This document shows, one piece after another, positions 1 through 3,493 of a DNA stretch of 6,788 nucleotides (position 1 is the stretch's first letter; each line of letters starts with the position of its first letter). The position numbers and the translations under genes are program-made. The stretch is from an uncultured Collinsella sp. (GTDB taxonomy: Bacteria; Actinomycetota; Coriobacteriia; Coriobacteriales; Coriobacteriaceae), in contig UQXT01000102.1 in the NCBI GenBank assembly GCA_900545075.1, forward strand, positions 1 to 6,788, given 5' to 3'. The notes below the pieces were generated by a model, which was given only the letters and a program-made list of their open reading frames with translations, was not told the origin of the DNA and did not search any database.

Positions 1-10
1 TACAACAATG

Positions 11-15
11 GGAGG
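11..15 (+). promoter_or_regulatory. Ribosome binding site deciding the xpt start
   Basis: GGAGG sits four bases before the ATG at 20. It lies inside the extension that would be coding if translation began at the ATG at 8, so it argues for the downstream start. Confidence 0.6.
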
Positions 16-19
16 TTCA

Positions 20-598
20 ATGCAGGAACTTGAGGAGCGAATCCAAAGCGAGGGAACGGTGAAGGCGGGTAATGTGCTCAAGGTGGACGCGTTTCTGAAC
101 CACCAGTGCGACGTACGCCTGTTCGACCGCATGGGTTCGGCATGGGCCGCTCATTTCGCCGGCAAGCACATCACCAAGATTCTGACCATCGAGGCGTCCG
201 GCATCGGCATTGCGTGTGTGGCGGCCCAGCATTTCGGCAATGTGCCGGTGGTGTTCGCCAAGAAGGCGCAGTCCATCAACCTCGACGGCGAGCAGTATGC
301 CACGACCATCTACTCCTTTACCAAGCAGAAGGAGTACCCGGTCATCGTTGGCAAGCGTTTCCTGTCCGAGGGCGACAAGGTCCTGATCATCGACGACTTC
401 TTGGCCAACGGCTGCGCGCTTGAGGGCCTTATTAAGATCTGCGAGGCTGCGGGCGCCGAAGTTGCCGGGATTGGCATCGCCGTTGAGAAGGGCTTCCAGG
501 GCGGCGGCGATAAGCTCCGTAAGCGCGGCTTCCGCGTTGAGAGCTTGGCCCGTATCGCCGATATGGACTGCGAGAACGGCGAGATCACCTTCGCCTAA
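20..598 (+). CDS. xpt: Xanthine phosphoribosyltransferase
   Basis: This cytosolic purine-salvage enzyme joins xanthine to PRPP to make XMP, which GMP synthetase turns into GMP. The 192-residue product matches Bacillus subtilis Xpt (194 residues, from memory) along its length. Both share an N-terminal VLKVD-FLNHQ block, a conserved T-IE-SGI segment, YSFTKQ, the PRPP-binding loop VLIIDDFLANG (residues 121-131) and a late RVESLARI block. There is no signal peptide or membrane segment, as expected. I chose the ATG at 20 over the in-frame ATG at 8 because GGAGG lies just upstream of it and because B. subtilis Xpt begins at the same point. Only 19 bases of upstream sequence are in the window, so a purine riboswitch, common before xpt, cannot be assessed. 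IMP dehydrogenase, 1.1 kb downstream, also makes XMP. Confidence 0.95.
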   Translation: MQELEERIQSEGTVKAGNVLKVDAFLNHQCDVRLFDRMGSAWAAHFAGKHITKILTIEASGIGIACVAAQHFGNVPVVFAKKAQSINLDGEQYATTIYSFTKQKEYPVIVGKRFLSEGDKVLIIDDFLANGCALEGLIKICEAAGAEVAGIGIAVEKGFQGGGDKLRKRGFRVESLARIADMDCENGEITFA

Positions 599-626
599 GC
601 GCGCAACACAAGCGATTGGTATGCGA

Positions 627-655
627 TGTGACAAAGGGACTGTCCCTTTGTCACA
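627..655. repeat. Short perfect palindrome, REP-like (copy 1)
   Basis: Two perfectly complementary 14-base arms (627-640 and 642-655) flank a single central T at 641. Each arm reads TGTGACAAAGGGAC towards the centre. The 16 bases at 628-643 match 14 of 16 bases in the left arm of the larger palindrome at 1064-1149, and both share the core GGGACTGT. Two related palindromes within 500 bases suggest a dispersed REP-type family rather than two independent terminators. Family membership genome-wide is inferred, as only this window was seen. Confidence 0.8.
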
Positions 656-661
656 TTTTTT
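627..661 (+). terminator. Probable intrinsic terminator or attenuator after xpt
   Basis: The palindrome at 627-655 is followed directly by six T residues (656-661). In RNA the innermost pairs would open to give a small loop on a stem of about 12 pairs, which fits a Rho-independent terminator 28 bases after the xpt stop. The next gene starts only 21 bases after the T-tract and I see no promoter between them. The hairpin may therefore be a leaky terminator that sets read-through into the GGQ gene. Confidence 0.55.
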
Positions 662-681
662 GTATGAGGGGAGGTGCTGAT

Positions 682-1062
682 ATGGATGAGAACAAGATGG
701 AATGGCGCGAGTATGTGCGCTATGCCGAGATGTCGGTCGAGGAGTTGGCGCGCGATTGCGAGGTGCAGGTGTTTCGCGCGACGGGTCCGGGCGGACAGGG
801 CGTGAACACGACGGACTCGGCGGTGCGCATGAAACATATCCCTTCGGGGATTACCGTGACGGCGCGCGAGAGCCGCAGTCAGTTTCAGAATCGTAGCTGC
901 TGTCTGCGTAAGCTGAGGACAGAGCTTGAGCGTCGCGGGCGTCCACCGCGTCGACGCGTAAAGACCAAGGTGCCTCAGCGCTCTCGCCAGCGCAGGCTTA
1001 ATGACAAGCACTTCAACGCCATTAAAAAGGCCAGGCGTCGTAAGCCGGGCGGGGAGGAATGA
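682..1062 (+). CDS. Stand-alone RF-1/GGQ domain protein, probable ribosome-rescue peptidyl-tRNA hydrolase
   Basis: The 126-residue product is essentially the catalytic domain of a class I release factor plus a basic tail. The hydrolysis motif GGQ is at residues 37-39 within GPGGQGVNTTDSAVR. HIPSGITV (52-59) and RSQFQNR (65-71) also match release-factor domain 3. There is no codon-recognition domain, so it should not read stop codons. Residues 84-121 are rich in Arg and Lys, like the tail that ArfB places in the empty mRNA channel of a stalled ribosome. The core resembles RF2 domain 3 or human MTRFR more than ArfB, so it may act on stalled 70S ribosomes or on split 50S subunits carrying peptidyl-tRNA. 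GAGG at 671-674 lies seven bases before the ATG at 682. An in-frame extension to 616 would run through the palindrome and is unlikely. Related palindromes bracket the gene. I give no symbol because the subfamily is uncertain. Confidence 0.85.
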   Translation: MDENKMEWREYVRYAEMSVEELARDCEVQVFRATGPGGQGVNTTDSAVRMKHIPSGITVTARESRSQFQNRSCCLRKLRTELERRGRPPRRRVKTKVPQRSRQRRLNDKHFNAIKKARRRKPGGEE

Positions 1063-1063
1063 T

Positions 1064-1149
1064 CTTCTCAATAAGTTGCGGTGAAATAGGGACTGTTTTG
1101 CGGCTTTAACTGCATAAACAGTCCCTATTTCACCGCAACTTATGAGAAG
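1064..1149. repeat. Long near-perfect palindrome between convergent genes, REP-like (copy 2)
   Basis: The left arm (1064-1101) and right arm (1112-1149) are complementary over about 37 pairs, apart from an extra A near 1070-1071 on the left and an unpaired T at 1115 on the right. The loop is about ten bases (1102-1111). The left arm contains GTGAAATAGGGACTGT (1081-1096), the core shared with the palindrome at 627-655. It starts two bases after the GGQ gene stop and ends 35 bases before the stop of the convergent ModE-like gene, so transcripts from either side would fold it. It could block transcription in both directions, although neither flank has a strong T-tract. Its length and perfection exceed what a terminator needs, which favours a repetitive element. 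Confidence 0.85.
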
Positions 1150-1184
1150 GGGTTGTGTGGCTATAAGGCCCCGTCCCAAATGAG

Positions 1185-1529
1185 CTACTTTTTGATGCTG
1201 GCGATGAGGGCGTTGGCTTTGGTGGCGATGACGTTGTTGATGTCGGTCTGCAGCTCCTCGTAGGCCGCTATGGCTCGCTCGCCGGCGGGGGTGAGGGTGG
1301 ATCCGCGGGCTCCGTCGCGCTCGATGAGCTTGCAGCCCAGCTGTCCTTCGGCCTCGTTCACAATGCGCCAGGCCTTGGAATATGCCATGCCCATGCTCTT
1401 GGCGGCACGGTTGAGCGAGTGTTCGCGGGCGATACCCTGCAGCAGCAAGACGCAGCCGTGGCCGAAGACGCCCTGCAGATCCTTGTCGCACGCTTGAATG
1501 ACCAGCTTTGCCGTCGTCTTGTACTCCAT
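1185..1529 (-). CDS. ModE-type winged helix-turn-helix regulator lacking the ligand domain
   Basis: The 114-residue product is a single DNA-binding domain. The helix-turn-helix is at about residues 38-62 (SLNRAAKSMGMAYSKAWRIV, then NEAE), the wing is at 66-82 with the typical GSTLTPAG turn, and a helix follows from about 83 to 112 that could dimerise. This matches the N-terminal domain of ModE, the molybdate-responsive regulator, and more loosely the LysR winged helix. The C-terminal molybdate-binding domains of full ModE are absent, so metal sensing cannot be assumed. The start is uncertain. I took the ATG at 1529; a GTG at 1538 adds three residues, but AGGGAG is then only two bases away. 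The gene converges on the GGQ gene and diverges from the IMP dehydrogenase gene. No molybdate transporter or molybdoenzyme gene is in the window, so its targets are unknown. Confidence 0.8.
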   Translation of the reverse strand: MEYKTTAKLVIQACDKDLQGVFGHGCVLLLQGIAREHSLNRAAKSMGMAYSKAWRIVNEAEGQLGCKLIERDGARGSTLTPAGERAIAAYEELQTDINNVIATKANALIASIKK

Positions 1530-1554
1530 GTGCTCCACGTCTCCCTGCTAAAGT

Positions 1555-1569
1555 GTTTGCTGGGCAAAC
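1555..1569. promoter_or_regulatory. Inverted repeat in the ModE-like gene leader
   Basis: GTTTGC (1555-1560) and GCAAAC (1564-1569) form a perfect six-base inverted repeat around TGG. It lies 26 bases upstream of the chosen ModE-like start and downstream of its candidate promoter, a position where autorepressors often bind. The operator role is inferred; it may be chance. Confidence 0.3.
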
Positions 1570-1613
1570 GCAAAGCCTGCGTCAAACCCTCGTGTGCTCT
1601 TCTTAAATCATGC

Positions 1614-1622
1614 ATTGTAGCA
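1614..1622 (-). promoter_or_regulatory. Extended -10 promoter candidate for the ModE-like gene
   Basis: Read on the minus strand, this site is TGCTACAAT: an extended -10 TGN followed by TACAAT, five of six matches to the sigma-70-type consensus. No clear -35 box lies 16-18 bases upstream, which extended -10 promoters can tolerate. Transcription would start near 1606, giving a leader of about 75 bases that includes the inverted repeat at 1555-1569. Confidence 0.4.
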
Positions 1623-1643
1623 GTCAAAGTGCGTTAAGATACT
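1615..1643 (+). promoter_or_regulatory. Weak promoter candidate for the IMP dehydrogenase gene
   Basis: TTGTAG (1615-1620) and GATACT (1638-1643) are 17 bases apart, with three and four of six consensus matches; TAAGAT at 1635-1640 is an alternative -10. It overlaps the divergent candidate promoter at 1614-1622, so the two polymerases could compete. Neither match is strong. Confidence 0.22.
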
Positions 1644-1652
1644 TCCCCAGTA

Positions 1653-1672
1653 TTGGGCGCCCAAGGTTGGGC
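1653..1672. promoter_or_regulatory. Three alternating TTGGGC half-sites, candidate operator before guaB
   Basis: TTGGGC (1653-1658), its complement GCCCAA (1659-1664), a GG spacer, and TTGGGC again (1667-1672) form two overlapping inverted repeats. The first is a perfect 12-base palindrome; the second has a two-base spacer. The spacers are too short for good RNA hairpins, so a dimeric DNA-binding protein is the likelier reader. The site lies about 50 bases before the guaB start and just downstream of its weak promoter candidate, a place for repression. The regulator is unknown; the divergent ModE-like protein is one candidate. Confidence 0.4.
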
Positions 1673-1722
1673 TGGGTCCTACGTGGCCTGCAGCCGACCG
1701 GTCGCATGGAAAAAGGAGAAAC

Positions 1723-3234
1723 ATGGCTACGTTCTTTCCCGGTGAGTCCCACACGTTTTCGGAGTATCTGCTGGTCCCTGGTTACTCGTCCTCGCAGTGC
1801 ATCCCCAACAACGTCTCTCTTAAGACGCCGCTAACCCGCTTTAAGCGCGGTGAGAAGCCGGCAATCACCCTGAACATCCCCATGGTTTCCGCCATCATGC
1901 AGTCCGTCTCGGGCGTCGATATGGGTGTCGCGCTCGCTACCGAGGGTGGCCTGTCCTTCATTTACGGTTCCCAGAGCGCCGAGTCCGAGGCCGCTATGGT
2001 CAAGGCCGTCAAGGATCACAAGGCCGGCTTCGTTCAGTCCGATTCCACGCTGACCCCCGACATGACCATGGAGCAGGTCATCGAGCTCAAGGAGAAGACC
2101 GGTCACTCCACCATGCCGGTCACCGACGACGGCACTCCCAAGGGTAAGCTCCTGGGCATCGTCACCAGCCGTGACTATCGCCCCAGTCGCGATGACCACC
2201 AGACGAAGGTCTCCGAGTTCATGACCCCGCGTGAGCAGCTCATCGTGGGCGACAAGAACATCAGCCTCAAGGTTGCCAACGACGTCATCTGGGACAACAA
2301 GCTCAACGCCCTGCCCATCGTCGACGACAACGATCACCTGATGGGGATCGTCTTCCGCAAGGACTACGACAGCCACAAGACCAACCCCAACGAGCTGCTC
2401 GATAACGACAAGCGCTACATGGTTGGTGCCGGTATCAACACCCGCGACTATGCCGAGCGCGTGCCGCTGCTCATCGAGGCCGGCGCCGATGTCCTGTGCA
2501 TCGATTCTTCCGAGGGCTTCAGCGAGTGGCAGAAGCGCACCATCGAGTGGATCCGCGCCAACTACGGCGAGGACGTCAAGGTCGGTGCCGGCAACGTCGT
2601 CGACGCCGAGGGCTTCCGCTTCCTTGCCGACTGCGGTGCCGACTTCATCAAGGTCGGTATCGGCGGCGGTTCCATCTGCATCACCCGCGAGACCAAGGGC
2701 ATCGGCCGTGGCCAGGCCACCGCGCTGATCGATGTCTGCCGCGCTCGCGACGAGTACTACGAGGAGACCGGCGTCTACGTGCCCGTGTGCTCCGACGGCG
2801 GCATCGTCTACGACTACCACATGACGCTCGCCCTTGCCATGGGTGCTGACTTTATGATGCTGGGCCGCTACTTCGCTCGCTTCGACGAGAGCCCGACCGA
2901 GCGCGTCAACGTCAACGGCCAGTACATGAAGGAGTACTGGGGCGAGGGTTCTGCGCGTGCCCGCAACTGGCAGCGCTACGACCTGGGCGGCGCCGCGAAG
3001 CTTAGCTTCGTCGAGGGCGTCGACTCCTACGTTCCCTACGCCGGTTCCCTCAAGGACGGCGTGGGCGGCACGCTCTACAAGGTCAAGTCCACGATGTGCA
3101 ACTGCGGTGCCCTCTCGATCCCCGAGCTCCAGGAAAAGGCACGCCTGACCCTGGTCAGCTCGACCTCGATCGTCGAAGGCGGCGCCCACGACGTTGTAGT
3201 CAAAGATTCGCAGCAGTCCGTATCTTATCGATAA
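1723..3234 (+). CDS. guaB: Inosine-5'-monophosphate dehydrogenase, Tritrichomonas-type
   Basis: This cytosolic enzyme oxidises IMP to XMP with NAD+, the committing step to guanine nucleotides. The 503-residue product matches Tritrichomonas foetus IMPDH, also 503 residues, almost end to end as I recall that sequence. Residue numbers agree: catalytic Cys319 in GIGGGSICITRE, Asp261 in CIDSS, Arg382 in LGRYFARF, and the flap pair Arg418-Tyr419 in RARNWQRYD. A Bateman module of two CBS repeats, usually a nucleotide-sensing region, occupies about residues 107-220 inside the TIM barrel. The active-site loop follows the GSICITRE...GRGQATA pattern rather than the GSICTTR...GVGVPQ pattern of E. coli-type GuaB. 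AAGGAG at 1713-1718 lies four bases before the ATG. No second start is needed. Codon use is strongly G/C-ending, as in leuS, suggesting high expression and no recent arrival. It shares its product XMP with the nearby xpt. Confidence 0.96.
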   Translation: MATFFPGESHTFSEYLLVPGYSSSQCIPNNVSLKTPLTRFKRGEKPAITLNIPMVSAIMQSVSGVDMGVALATEGGLSFIYGSQSAESEAAMVKAVKDHKAGFVQSDSTLTPDMTMEQVIELKEKTGHSTMPVTDDGTPKGKLLGIVTSRDYRPSRDDHQTKVSEFMTPREQLIVGDKNISLKVANDVIWDNKLNALPIVDDNDHLMGIVFRKDYDSHKTNPNELLDNDKRYMVGAGINTRDYAERVPLLIEAGADVLCIDSSEGFSEWQKRTIEWIRANYGEDVKVGAGNVVDAEGFRFLADCGADFIKVGIGGGSICITRETKGIGRGQATALIDVCRARDEYYEETGVYVPVCSDGGIVYDYHMTLALAMGADFMMLGRYFARFDESPTERVNVNGQYMKEYWGEGSARARNWQRYDLGGAAKLSFVEGVDSYVPYAGSLKDGVGGTLYKVKSTMCNCGALSIPELQEKARLTLVSSTSIVEGGAHDVVVKDSQQSVSYR

Positions 3235-3253
3235 GGTAAGAGCCTCACATAAA

Positions 3254-3268
3254 GGTTGAGTATCAACC
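3254..3268 (+). other. Small inverted repeat just after guaB
   Basis: GGTTGA (3254-3259) and TCAACC (3263-3268) pair around GTA, 20 bases after the guaB stop. It may shield the mRNA 3' end or be chance; there is no T-tract. Confidence 0.25.
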
Positions 3269-3282
3269 ACGTTATTTAGATA

Positions 3283-3317
3283 AAGCGAGATGCCTGCAAG
3301 TCGCAGGCATCTCGCTT
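3283..3317 (+). terminator. Terminator-like hairpin after guaB
   Basis: Perfect 15-base arms (3283-3297 and 3303-3317) pair around the five-base loop AAGTC, 49 bases after the guaB stop. The stem is strong, but the tail is only TT then GTCGTATTT, so it lacks a continuous T-run. It probably ends or trims the guaB transcript before the leuS promoter region, with termination less certain than the hairpin. Confidence 0.6.
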
Positions 3318-3325
3318 GTCGTATT

Positions 3326-3334
3326 TGCTATCAT
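3326..3334 (+). promoter_or_regulatory. Extended -10 promoter candidate for leuS
   Basis: TGCTATCAT combines the extended -10 element TGN with TATCAT, five of six consensus matches. It lies nine bases after the guaB terminator hairpin. A recognisable -35 box is missing; that position falls in the hairpin arm. Transcription would start near 3341, about 11 bases before the long leader hairpin. The same TGC-TANNAT arrangement occurs in the minus-strand candidate at 1614-1622. Confidence 0.45.
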
Positions 3335-3351
3335 CAGTCAAGTTAACCTTA

Positions 3352-3470
3352 GGGTCGGTCGGCTTAGCTTTGTTTGCTACAAGTTCCGCACGCAAAGAAG
3401 AGCACTTAATGTGCCCTTCGTCTTGCGCAGGACTGTCCGCAGTAGCGAATAAAGCCAAGCCGCCCGACCC
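3352..3470 (+). promoter_or_regulatory. 119-base rod-shaped hairpin in the leuS leader
   Basis: The outer arms at 3352-3380 and 3442-3470 pair over 29 positions with only two mismatches and two G-U wobbles. Inside, CGCAA (3391-3395) pairs with TTGCG (3423-3427), and 3397-3405 pairs with 3411-3419 with one mismatch around a TTAAT loop. A small GGAC-T-GTCC palindrome sits at 3430-3438. The rod would fill most of the leader if transcription starts near 3341, and it ends 12 bases before the leuS Shine-Dalgarno. It does not look like a T-box: I see no conserved T-box sequence and there is no room for an antiterminator. It could be a cis-regulatory leader, an RNA processing signal or a miniature inverted-repeat element. 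The structure is seen directly; the function is unknown. Confidence 0.6.
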
Positions 3471-3493
3471 CAGCTAAGATTAAAGGAGCTGAT

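Noticed and set aside
616..681. N-terminal extension of the GGQ protein starting at ATG 616
   Set aside because: It would translate through the palindrome and T-tract; a good Shine-Dalgarno and the family's usual start favour 682.
595..1491. Minus-strand open frame of 298 codons across both palindromes and the GGQ gene
   Set aside because: It overlaps the well-supported ModE-like gene in another frame and translates palindromic DNA; the product has no recognisable domain.
1831..3270. Long open frame antisense to guaB, about 479 codons
   Set aside because: It has the same composition artefact opposite guaB, with a repetitive Asp, Val, Gly and Leu-rich product.
3409..3477. 22-residue upstream reading frame in the leuS leader, considered as a leucine attenuation peptide
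   Set aside because: It contains one Leu codon only, has no good ribosome binding site and lies within the rod. It shares ANKAKPxDP with the minus-strand reading of the other arm, which follows simply from the inverted repeat.
3318..3493. T-box riboswitch upstream of leuS
   Set aside because: I found no T-box consensus, no antiterminator/terminator pair and too little space after the long hairpin; a covariance-model search would settle it.
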